Below, piece by piece: positions 34,509 through 42,588 of a DNA stretch of 64,000 nucleotides (position 1 is the first letter of the stretch; each line of letters opens with the position of its first letter). The stretch is from the NCBI GenBank assembly GCA_030429705.1, contig JAUIES010000004.1, forward strand, positions 124,001 through 188,000, in the 5' to 3' direction. The notes beneath the pieces are model-generated. The model searched no databases. It was given only the letters and a program-made list of their open reading frames with translations, and had not been told where the DNA came from. This stretch comes from Phycisphaerae bacterium. Lineage in GTDB: Bacteria; Planctomycetota; Phycisphaerae; Phycisphaerales; UBA1924. The position numbers and the translations under genes are program-made.

Positions 34509-35702
34509 TCAGCAGACTTCCACAGCCATCGCGACCGCGTTGCCGCCACCGAGACACAGTGCGACCACGCCGCGCTTGCCGCCCGTTCGCCGGAGTTGGT
34601 GGATCAGGGTGGTCAGCACTCGGGCTCCTGAGGCACCGATGGGGTGCCCAAGCGCCATCCCGCCGCCGCATATATTGACCTTGTCCTCGTTGAGTTCGAG
34701 GGCCTTGATGTTGCACAGCGCCTGGGCTGCGAAGGCTTCGTTGAGTTCAAAGAGGTCGATATCGTCGGTGGTCAGTCCAGCCTTGTCGAGCACGCCTCGG
34801 ATGCCGCCGATCGGGGCTTCGAAGATGTCCTTCGGGTCCACGCCGTGTGTGTGCGTTGCAAGGATCTTGACGAGTGGCTTGAGCCCGGCTTCCTTGGCTT
34901 TGGATTCACTCATCACAACGACGGCTGCCGCCCCGTCACTGATCTGGCTCGCGTTGCCTGCCGTGACGAAGATGTGTCCGGGCACGGTGCGTAGCCCGGC
35001 GAGTGTTTCAGCCGTGGTGTCGGCACGAATGCCTTCGTCGGCGCTGATCCCGCCATCGGCACCTGGTTTTTTCTTGTTGCCGAGGTCAGCACCGGTGAGG
35101 GTCACGATTTCATCGCTGAACCACCCGGCCTTGGTCGCGGCGGCAGCCAGTTGATGGCTCCGGGCGCTGAACCGGTCCTGCTCCTCGCGCGAGACGCTGC
35201 ACTTTTCAGCGGTATGGTCGGCAGCGTTGGTCATGCCCCAGTTTTCGAGGGCGCAGGTCAACCCGTCCATCTGCATGTGGTCTTTGAGCGCGAGATCACC
35301 AAACTTCACGCCCCCGCGCAGGTAGCCGAAGTGGGGAGCCAGCGTCATATTCTCCATCCCGCCCGCGACGACGCAGTGGTTGTCGCCCGCACGGATGGAT
35401 TGGTCAGCCATCATGACCGCTTCAAGCCCCGAGCCGCACACCTTGTTGATGGTTTTGGCTGAGAGGGAAGTGGGGAGCCCGGCTCCGAGCCCTGCTTGCC
35501 GCGCCGGGTTCTGACCGAGTCCTGCCTGCAGCACGCACCCCATCACACATTCGTCGACCACATCGCTCGCGCCCTTCGCGCTCTCAAGGGCAGCCTTGAT
35601 GGCGATCGATCCGAGTGTAGTCGCCGGCGTGCGGCTATATGAGCCGAAGAAGCGCCCGATCGGGGTGCGTTTGGCGGCGACGATGACTGAGTGGTTGCCC
35701 AT
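34509..35702 (-). CDS. Acetyl-CoA acetyltransferase (thiolase)
   Basis: A 397-residue thiolase condensing or cleaving acetyl-CoA units. The nucleophile Cys is in INKVCGSGLEAV (about residue 90), the ALGHPIGASGAR motif gives the catalytic His, and CLGGGNAVAMAVE gives the C-terminal Cys. FELNEAFAAQAL is also present. Length equals the family. Likely role in acetoacetyl-CoA formation or fatty-acid degradation; no other beta-oxidation genes are adjacent. GNAT gene follows closely, so the two could share a transcript. Confidence 0.96.
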   Translation of the reverse strand: MGNHSVIVAAKRTPIGRFFGSYSRTPATTLGSIAIKAALESAKGASDVVDECVMGCVLQAGLGQNPARQAGLGAGLPTSLSAKTINKVCGSGLEAVMMADQSIRAGDNHCVVAGGMENMTLAPHFGYLRGGVKFGDLALKDHMQMDGLTCALENWGMTNAADHTAEKCSVSREEQDRFSARSHQLAAAATKAGWFSDEIVTLTGADLGNKKKPGADGGISADEGIRADTTAETLAGLRTVPGHIFVTAGNASQISDGAAAVVVMSESKAKEAGLKPLVKILATHTHGVDPKDIFEAPIGGIRGVLDKAGLTTDDIDLFELNEAFAAQALCNIKALELNEDKVNICGGGMALGHPIGASGARVLTTLIHQLRRTGGKRGVVALCLGGGNAVAMAVEVC

Positions 35703-35769
35703 GGCTTCTCCCTTGCAGATTGGATGGTCATTTCGCCAGGGCGATTGTGTCGTCCCGGGCCACTATCCT

Positions 35770-36636
35770 ATGCACCCGCCGAGCGTTTCGAGCCCTCCGC
35801 CGAGCAATGTCATGACCCACGACGACGAACAACGCACGCCGATCAAGAGCCTCGATCGAAGGTCACACCCTGTGCTGCGATGGGTCGAGCTCATCGGGTT
35901 GTTCGTCGTGATGCCGGTGCTGTTCTGGTTCTGGCGACGCTTCCCTGGGCCGGTGCAGGATCTGCTCGAACGCGTCGGCCTCAACGATACGCGACTGTCG
36001 AACCCGGGCCGATTCATGCTGCCGACGCTTGGTCTCTTTACCCTTGGCTGTTTGGTGTTGTTGCTGTGTGACAAGTCGTTCCCCAAGCGATATCTCTGGA
36101 ACCTTCGCGCGACCAGGCCGGCGCTCGTGAGCATGTTGGTTCGGTTCGTCGTGTTGGCTGCCTTGATGACGCTGTTCACCTGGCAACTGCAACTTGGTTC
36201 GCCTTTTCGTGCCTGGGTCGATGCCAACAACTATGGCGGCCACTGGCTCGGCAGCGGCCCGGAATTGTTCAGTTTCCCGCGCTTCAACCCCGGGCTCTGG
36301 ATGATCATCATGGTGTTCTACCCGGTCTTCAGCGTGTGGCCGCAAGAAGTGCTGTACCGTGCGTTCTTCTTCCACCGATATCAGCGCATCTTGACGAAGC
36401 CCATGGCGATGGTGCTGGCCAGCGCGTTCGCTTTCGGCTTCATGCACATCGTCTTCATGAACCCGATCGCCCCGGTGCTGTGCCTGCTCGGGGGGGTGTT
36501 GTTTGCGCACACCTATGAGCGCACACGGTCGGTGTTTGCTGCAAGTTTTGAGCACGCGCTGTACGGCTGCTGGGTGTTCACGGTCGGTCTCGGCAGTTTC
36601 TTCTATGGCGGCAGCTACGGCGGGGCGGTGGGGTAG
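35770..36636 (+). CDS. CPBP family (Rce1/CAAX-like) intramembrane protease homologue
   Basis: A 288-residue membrane protein with at least six hydrophobic spans. CPBP motif 1 reads Q192-E193-V-L-Y-R197 in place of EExxxR, motif 2 is FGFMH with His226, and motif 3 is FEHALYG with His262. The first Glu, a general base in archaeal Rce1, is Gln here, so activity is uncertain, although QE variants form a subgroup of the family. The start was put at 35770, past the divergent thiolase gene; 35812 is an alternative. Substrate unknown. Confidence 0.8.
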   Translation: MHPPSVSSPPPSNVMTHDDEQRTPIKSLDRRSHPVLRWVELIGLFVVMPVLFWFWRRFPGPVQDLLERVGLNDTRLSNPGRFMLPTLGLFTLGCLVLLLCDKSFPKRYLWNLRATRPALVSMLVRFVVLAALMTLFTWQLQLGSPFRAWVDANNYGGHWLGSGPELFSFPRFNPGLWMIIMVFYPVFSVWPQEVLYRAFFFHRYQRILTKPMAMVLASAFAFGFMHIVFMNPIAPVLCLLGGVLFAHTYERTRSVFAASFEHALYGCWVFTVGLGSFFYGGSYGGAVG

Positions 36637-36681
36637 CGGCTCGGATCGTTGATTCGGAACCTGATTCCCGTACCATTCACC

Positions 36682-37569
36682 ATGGCACGCTGGATCCGCC
36701 GATCGCTCTGGTGCATCGCTCTCGGCTTCGTTACCGCGTGGCTGGTGGCGTGGGGGATCACGGTCGCCATGTGGGCCGGGTGGTATCGGCCTCAGATGGA
36801 AACGATGGGTGAAGGCCTCGGAGTTGTTGAACCATGGATCGTCAAGAAAGACACTCGGCGTTGGTCGCATAGCCGATCAGTGAGTTGGGATGGTGAACGC
36901 TTTGATCGTGTGCCACCGGTGGTCTACGGCGAGCGACATCGTGAAAGGCTCGAAGAGCGGGCTACTCGAATACAAGAAATTGGAGGTGCCGCCTTCGCGG
37001 AAGAGCAGAAACATCAATGGGAAGCACTCTACCCCGAACTCGACGAGATGACGAATGGCCAACTGACTCAGATTCAAAAACAGACAGACAAGATGTTGGA
37101 GGGCATCATCAAACCACCGATTCACCGAATCGATGATCAAGTTGTCTCGCTTCCCGATGAATTCGTTGAAGTCAAACCAGAATCACTGAGTGCGGACAGT
37201 TGGAGTATTTCGCATGATCGCGTTGGCTGGCCGAATCAGATGGTGTCCAGTTATCACGGCTACTACGGGACGATTACAGATACAGGATATGTATCAGACA
37301 TTTGGCAGGTGGGGGCAATCGAAATCAAATCTCTCAAGCGTAAGCCGATACAATGGCTTTCGCCTGTTGCACTCACGCTGCCTTACATCGTGAACTGGCC
37401 CGCAGCCTTCGCCAACACCACAGTCCTCGGCGGCCTCTGGTTCGCTCTCTTTACCGGCCTCGCCTTTATTCGCTCCCTCCGCCGCCGCATGGCCGGCCAA
37501 TGCCCGCGCTGCGGCTACGATATGAGCCGCGTCCCCCGCAAGGCCTGTCCCGAGTGCGGCGGGTCGTAG
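36682..37569 (+). CDS. Two-span membrane protein with C-terminal zinc ribbon
   Basis: A 295-residue protein of unknown function. An N-terminal span (about 9-34), a large polar charged region of about 180 residues rich in Glu, Arg and Gln, a second span (about 245-267), then a terminal ribbon with CPRC at 274-277 and CPEC at 289-292 around GYDMSRVP. The ribbon is one of three of this type in the window. The ORF opens at an upstream TTG; the ATG at 36682 begins the membrane span. Unrelated to the CPBP gene in sequence but on the same strand. Confidence 0.7.
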   Translation: MARWIRRSLWCIALGFVTAWLVAWGITVAMWAGWYRPQMETMGEGLGVVEPWIVKKDTRRWSHSRSVSWDGERFDRVPPVVYGERHRERLEERATRIQEIGGAAFAEEQKHQWEALYPELDEMTNGQLTQIQKQTDKMLEGIIKPPIHRIDDQVVSLPDEFVEVKPESLSADSWSISHDRVGWPNQMVSSYHGYYGTITDTGYVSDIWQVGAIEIKSLKRKPIQWLSPVALTLPYIVNWPAAFANTTVLGGLWFALFTGLAFIRSLRRRMAGQCPRCGYDMSRVPRKACPECGGS

Positions 37570-37655
37570 AGGTAATTTGACACATGCGCAGCACACTTTG
37601 TAGTCTAATAAATGAAACCCGTAGATAGCAGAGTCAATCGGGAATGGAGGACATC

Positions 37656-38714
37656 ATGACGGCACAAATCGACGAAGCGAAGCTGAACGAACTTTTGATG
37701 AAAGTTGTCGGCGACATGGGCGCGTCGTTCAGCACTGCTCTTGTTGTCCTTGGGAACAAACTCGGACTCTATCGGGCGCTCGCCGAGTCGCCCGCGACAC
37801 CAGCCGACCTCGCAAGCCGGACGGACACCAGCGAGCGGTACATCCGCGAGTGGTTGAACAACCAGGCTGCGGGGGGGTATGTCAACTATGACGCGTCCAA
37901 AGGCATGTATTTCATGACACCTGAGCAGGCGGCGGCATTTGCAGATGAATCCAGCCCGGCGTTCATGCCGGGTGCGTTTGATATTGCGGCGGCATCGATT
38001 TTCGCTGAGCCGCGCATTCGCGAAAACTTCAAGACCGGTGCCGGATTACCATGGGGTGAGCAACACAATTGCCTCTTTGGCGGCACGGAAACATTTTTCC
38101 GCTCGAACTACATCGGCAACCTTGTTGCGAATTGGATCCCGGCGCTTGACGGCGTGAAAGCACGGCTTGAAGCAGGCTGCACGGTCGCCGATGTCGGCTG
38201 TGGGCACGGTTCATCAACGGTGCTCATGGCCGAGGCATTTCCAAACTCCACTTTCGTTGGCTTCGACTATCACGAGCCGTCGATCAAGACTGCAAACGAG
38301 AGAGCGAAAGCACGAGGCCTTGGCAATCGCATTCGTTTCGAGGTGGCCGACGCGGTGTCGTTCCCCGGCAAAGATTATGGTCTGATCACACACTTCGATT
38401 GCTTGCATGATTTGGGCAATCCCGCGGGTGCCGCCAAGCGTGTGCGCGAAACGCTGGCTTCGGACGGCACCTGGATGATTGTCGAACCCTTCGCCAACGA
38501 TAAGCCCGAAGATAACCACAACCCAATCGGCCGCGTGTTCTACGGTGCATCGACCATGTTCTGTGTGCCGTGCTCACTCGCGATGAAAGGCCCGGCCCTC
38601 GGTGCACAGGCGGGCGAAGCGAAATTGAGCGAATATGTTCGCGGTGCCGGGTTCAAGAGTGTCCGTCGCGCGACGGAGACGCCGTTCAACATTGTGCTCG
38701 AAGCGAAGCCTTAA
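37656..38714 (+). CDS. SAM-dependent methyltransferase with N-terminal winged-helix region
   Basis: A 352-residue enzyme. The N-terminal part (about 15-95) is a winged-helix-like dimerisation region (LGLYRALAESPATPADLASRTDTSERYIREWL), followed by a Rossmann methyltransferase core with motif I VADVGCGHGSSTVLMA at about 178-193 and a catalytic-region FDCLHDLGNP. It resembles the Rv2258c-like and O-methyltransferase families. The GGAGG site before the ATG at 37656 fixes the start. No ring-hydroxylase or other partner is adjacent, so the substrate is not known. Confidence 0.88.
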   Translation: MTAQIDEAKLNELLMKVVGDMGASFSTALVVLGNKLGLYRALAESPATPADLASRTDTSERYIREWLNNQAAGGYVNYDASKGMYFMTPEQAAAFADESSPAFMPGAFDIAAASIFAEPRIRENFKTGAGLPWGEQHNCLFGGTETFFRSNYIGNLVANWIPALDGVKARLEAGCTVADVGCGHGSSTVLMAEAFPNSTFVGFDYHEPSIKTANERAKARGLGNRIRFEVADAVSFPGKDYGLITHFDCLHDLGNPAGAAKRVRETLASDGTWMIVEPFANDKPEDNHNPIGRVFYGASTMFCVPCSLAMKGPALGAQAGEAKLSEYVRGAGFKSVRRATETPFNIVLEAKP

Positions 38715-38876
38715 CGCGGTTCATCCAGTGTCTCAAGCGGCGTAACCAGTCGTCTGGTGCGACACGAAATATGTCCAGCGGGCCGAACTTCGTTGGCACG
38801 ATCGCGTATGCCTCGTATCGCCCCTGAGCACCGGCGGGTGTCCAGCGCGAGTTGGTCAACAGGCGTGGAGCACTTG

Positions 38877-39581
38877 ATGGGTGATACGGGCACCAAAGAA
38901 CACACGCTCTGCTTCCGTTGCCGCTACGACCTCACGGGGCTGCCTTTCGAAATTCCATGCCCCGAATGCGGGCTCCCGATCGAGGTGTCGATCTGGACCT
39001 GGAGCACCGGCTCGCCTTGGCAACTGCTGCGGAACATGCGATCGCTCTGGCTTTCGTGGGTCCTGCTCATGGTTCGCCCGTTCGACTCGGCGCTCAAGGT
39101 CTGGCTTACCGCCGGTAATGCCCCGCGGCTGGCGTTCATCACCAGTGCTGTGGTGGCACTGACACCCGTCGTGCTCGCTGTTCCGGTGTTGTTCCGAAAG
39201 GGGGGGGAAGTCGGATTTTACCTCTTCGGTGTCGCATGCACCACCGGCTGCGTATTGTGGCTCGCGATATTGGCCTGGCAGTTAATGGTCTCGTGGTCAG
39301 TTCGTCTTGCATTGCCAACCATGACTAAAACCGGCCCGTTGAACCTCGCAGCCCACTATGCCTTCGTCCTCCTTCCAGCGTCCGCCGGTGCGGTGGCAGG
39401 AGTCACGACCTTTGCGTATCACATGGCTGACCAGGTTATCAACATCACGAACACGCCCAGCGCCGCTTACTTCCGCGAGTTCTGGTTCGCGTGCGGGGCG
39501 GCTGCAGTGCTCTTCCCGCTCGTGTACCTCGTTGTCGTCCTCATTGCGGCCAACTTGCGGCAGAACATGATGATGCGGTGA
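38877..39581 (+). CDS. Zinc-ribbon membrane protein (N-terminal ribbon)
   Basis: A 234-residue protein of unknown function. An N-terminal ribbon with CxxC at 12-15 and CPEC at 28-31 (CFRCRYDLTGLPFEIPCPECG) is followed by about four hydrophobic spans (roughly 78-98, 105-125, 155-180, 205-228). Compared with the other two ribbon proteins the ribbon is at the opposite end. The ATG at 38877 has GGAG 8 bases upstream; ORF opens at a GTG at 38757. Looks like a YIP1-type membrane protein, but I cannot confirm that. Confidence 0.75.
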   Translation: MGDTGTKEHTLCFRCRYDLTGLPFEIPCPECGLPIEVSIWTWSTGSPWQLLRNMRSLWLSWVLLMVRPFDSALKVWLTAGNAPRLAFITSAVVALTPVVLAVPVLFRKGGEVGFYLFGVACTTGCVLWLAILAWQLMVSWSVRLALPTMTKTGPLNLAAHYAFVLLPASAGAVAGVTTFAYHMADQVINITNTPSAAYFREFWFACGAAAVLFPLVYLVVVLIAANLRQNMMMR

Positions 39582-39677
39582 GTCGGGTGGTCAACGAACG
39601 AGTTTCTCCCAACGAGTCGAGAGGCGCAAGCCCTCGGTCTTCGACTCACAGCGGCGCAGCGATCTCGCATGCTTCTT

Positions 39678-39960
39678 CAGGCCGAAGGCCTTGTCGTCAG
39701 TAGCCGGGGGTCCAGGCCGAAGGCCACAACCCCCGGAATATGGCCGCCCACAACCGAACGCAGCCTGAAGGGCTGCTCGCCAATTTCCAGTCAGGGAGCA
39801 GACCTTCAGCCTGCAGATTCGTACAACAACACCTCGTCTGGGGGTGGCGCTCGAAGACTCGCTTCACCCCCGGCTACGAACGGCCAGCCCGCCGGGCTGA
39901 GGATTGAAGGATTTAGAGCGTTTGATCATGGACATGCAGAGTGGTGACCTCGCCACCCGC
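39678..39960 (+). repeat. Non-coding REP-like repeat cluster
   Basis: Part of a 474-base stretch without a gene (39582-40055). It contains two exact copies of CAGGCCGAAGGCC (39678-39690 and 39713-39725), short palindromes such as AGCC-TGAAG-GGCT and CAGCCC-GCC-GGGCTG (39885-39899), and paired GCCGGGGGT and ACCCCCGG boxes. I recall similar arrays of such palindromes in planctomycetal genomes as dispersed elements, but no search was made. No transposase is in the window. The rest of the interval has nothing else that I can see. Confidence 0.55.
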
Positions 39961-40055
39961 CGGGCTGCTTGGGTCATTCCGACTAAACTCCGGTTGATCG
40001 AGGTCGCACGATGCGCGGTGCTGACATCTGGATGGGCCAAGTTTGGAGTCCGATC

Positions 40056-40784
40056 ATGAGTTTTTGGTCGAATGCTGTCTGCTACTACCCTGGGTTCCCA
40101 CCTCGTGTGACTTGCACTCAACTGGCGAAATTCCTCGACGAGATCGATCGCGTCGGTCTCGACACGCGAAGCACTCTGCCCACTATTGCCATGTTCGGCG
40201 AACCGATTGAACGGGACGACCTTGGTCTGCGTGAAGAAACCCTGACAGAGTACGGAGGCGTCATCTCCGCACAGTCGCATGATCGCGCGTACGACCTGAA
40301 GTTCAAATCGAGAACTTCTCTGACGGAGGTTGCGGCAGTATTTCGGTCGCAAGGAGAGACTCCGATATACCGTTGCTTTCTCTCGCTCGGAGACTTGCCC
40401 AAAGACTCAATTGAGAGGCTGTACATTCGCTCTTCGGTCAACGAGTCGGCTATCTGTCCGCATACATTGGCCCTTTCAATCGAGCCGGTCGAGATTGGAA
40501 CGCTGAGGACCGGAGAGTCATGGTTGGTGAGTTACTTCGGCCTCACGGTGGGCGGTCCCGGTTATTGCTTCCCACGCTCGGTTGGCCAAGTTGTGAATGC
40601 CATTCGGAACGATCCGGCGGTGAGCCCGATCACTGAAATCCTCGCGCGGATCTGGCCGACACGGCCCGGCGAGTTTGGTCCTCTGTGTGAAAGGCACAAA
40701 GAGATTTGCGGTGAGGATTGGCCGTATATGGATGGCAACCCGCAAGCTCCGAGTTGGATCTGGGCGATGAGTGAGACAGGTTGA
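40056..40784 (+). CDS. Hypothetical protein
   Basis: A 242-residue protein I do not recognise. No signal peptide, membrane segment, zinc motif or known active site is visible; the composition is normal for a soluble protein. The C-terminal part is Trp- and Pro-rich (WPTRPGEFGPLCERH ... APSWIWAMSE). GGAG lies 8 bases before 40056, the chosen start; 40011 and 40032 are longer options. It sits alone after the repeat region and before the convergent fumarase gene. It could be a recently arrived gene given the neighbouring repeats, but base use looks like its surroundings. Confidence 0.6.
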   Translation: MSFWSNAVCYYPGFPPRVTCTQLAKFLDEIDRVGLDTRSTLPTIAMFGEPIERDDLGLREETLTEYGGVISAQSHDRAYDLKFKSRTSLTEVAAVFRSQGETPIYRCFLSLGDLPKDSIERLYIRSSVNESAICPHTLALSIEPVEIGTLRTGESWLVSYFGLTVGGPGYCFPRSVGQVVNAIRNDPAVSPITEILARIWPTRPGEFGPLCERHKEICGEDWPYMDGNPQAPSWIWAMSETG

Positions 40785-40839
40785 GACCGAAACGCGACCT
40801 GCTTTAAAAAAATTTCCCGACGAACATGGCGAAGCCGTA

Positions 40840-42303
40840 TCAATCCTCACCTGGCTCCGTCATCCCCATCGGGTCCAGAAGACGGTTGAGTTCATCCGCA
40901 TCCAGCAACTTCTGTTCGAGCGCCAATTCCCGGATCGTCTTCCCTTCCCGATAGGCCTGATACGCGAGGGCTGCCGACTTGTCATACCCGATGGCCGGGA
41001 CCAAACTCGTACACATCGCCAAACTCCCCTCGATCAGAGCGGCACATCGCTCTTCGTCCGCTTCCAGCCCGTCGAGCAACTTGTCCACCATCGTGTTCGC
41101 GGTGTTGGCGAGCAGGCTGATCGAGTCGAGCAGGTTTGCGATCATCATCGGCATGGCGACATTGAGATCGAGGATCGACCCGACCCCCCCCATGCCGCCA
41201 ATGGTGATCGCCTGATCGTTGCCGATGACCTGGCAGCACACCATCATGGCTGATTCGACGATGACCGGGTTGACCTTGCCGGGCATGATGCTCGAGCCGG
41301 GTTGAATCGCAGGGAGTTTGAGTTCCCCGATCCCGCAGCGTGGGCCGCAGCCCATGAGCCGGATATCGCTGACGATCTTCGACAGACTGACCGCGATTGT
41401 GCGCAGATTGCCGCTCGTTCCGACGATCGCATCGCGTGCGTGCTGGGCTTCGAAGTGGTTGGCAGCCTCGCGGAAGTGGATATGCGTCTTCGTCGACAGT
41501 TCGGCTGCGACCATCGAGCCGAACTTGGGGTGTCCGTTGATGCCGGTCCCGACGGCCGTCCCGCCGATCGCGAGTTCCCCGAGCACATGCAGCGATCGGT
41601 GCATGCGTTCTTCAGCGTGCATGACCTGGGCTGCGTACCCGCCGAACTCCTGGCCGAGGCGGATCGGCGTTGCGTCCTGCATGTGCGTGCGCCCGATCTT
41701 GACGACCTTGTCCCACCGCTGGGCTTTGATGGTGAGGGCGCCGCGCAGGTTGGCGAGCGCGGGCAGCAGGTCGCGCGTGATTGCGGTTGCTGCGGCGATG
41801 TTCATGGCGGTGGGGAAGGTGTCGTTGCTGGACTGGCCCATATTGACATGGTCGTTGGGGTGGACACCACCCGCTTCGAGGTAGGATTTGTCCTTGGAAC
41901 TACCAATCGGTTTGTCGTTGGCCAAGCACACAAGATTGGCGACGACCTCGTTGACATTCATGTTCGTGCTTGTACCCGAGCCGGTCTGGAAGATGTCGAT
42001 CGGGAAGTGCCGCGCCAGCCCGCCCCGATCGGTGAGCCCTTCAACGATCTGGCTACAGGCGGCGTCGATGGCATTGGTCCGACCGGCATCGAGCCGATTC
42101 AGTTTCCGATTTGTGTGTGCACAGGCGGCCTTGAGGAGCCCGAACGCCCGAATCACCTCCGCCGGGACGGGTCTGCCCGAAATCGGGAAGTTTTCGACCG
42201 CCCGCTGTGTTGATGCTCCATAGAGGCAGTCCGCGGGGACGGTCATCTCGCCCATGGTGTCTTTTTCGATGCGTGTGTCGGAATTCGCGGGTTTGGTGGT
42301 CAT
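40840..42303 (-). CDS. fumC: Class II fumarate hydratase
   Basis: A 487-residue TCA-cycle enzyme catalysing fumarate plus water to malate. The class II signature GSSIMPGKVNP is present, with the TGSGTSTNMNVNEV and HPNDHVNMGQSSNDTFP active-site regions and GRTHMQDATPIRLGQEFGG. The start at 42303 has AAGGA 7 bases upstream; the ORF runs open to 42915 without homology-like sequence. Length matches the family (about 465). Divergent from the secreted transglutaminase-fold gene. Confidence 0.97.
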   Translation of the reverse strand: MTTKPANSDTRIEKDTMGEMTVPADCLYGASTQRAVENFPISGRPVPAEVIRAFGLLKAACAHTNRKLNRLDAGRTNAIDAACSQIVEGLTDRGGLARHFPIDIFQTGSGTSTNMNVNEVVANLVCLANDKPIGSSKDKSYLEAGGVHPNDHVNMGQSSNDTFPTAMNIAAATAITRDLLPALANLRGALTIKAQRWDKVVKIGRTHMQDATPIRLGQEFGGYAAQVMHAEERMHRSLHVLGELAIGGTAVGTGINGHPKFGSMVAAELSTKTHIHFREAANHFEAQHARDAIVGTSGNLRTIAVSLSKIVSDIRLMGCGPRCGIGELKLPAIQPGSSIMPGKVNPVIVESAMMVCCQVIGNDQAITIGGMGGVGSILDLNVAMPMMIANLLDSISLLANTANTMVDKLLDGLEADEERCAALIEGSLAMCTSLVPAIGYDKSAALAYQAYREGKTIRELALEQKLLDADELNRLLDPMGMTEPGED

Positions 42304-42588
42304 GAAGGTCCTTTTCGGTGCGGTATATCGTTGAATGCCATGATAGGTGGCTGCCCACTTGGAGGATTCGCCCGAATGCGGTATGCTCAAGGGGAACCGG
42401 CACCCGGCGAGCCTCGAAAGGCCCGGAAGCGACGCGATGAGTGGGCCGACGAAACAGAACCGCGTTGAACGAAACACGCTGCCCAGGTGCAGCCCGCCCG
42501 CGACAGAACTGGTCATGATTCCAGTCCCCCGATTGCCACCATGCCCGCGGAACAACCGACGGGCGCGAACAGGAAGGAACGACCCCCC

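Noticed and set aside
35863-36870. Minus-strand open frame of 335 codons
   Set aside because: Charged, His- and Glu-rich low-complexity shadow of the CPBP gene; no start context.
41302-42213. Plus-strand open frame of 303 codons
   Set aside because: It is antisense to fumC, whose motifs are unmistakable; such long shadows come from the high GC third position.
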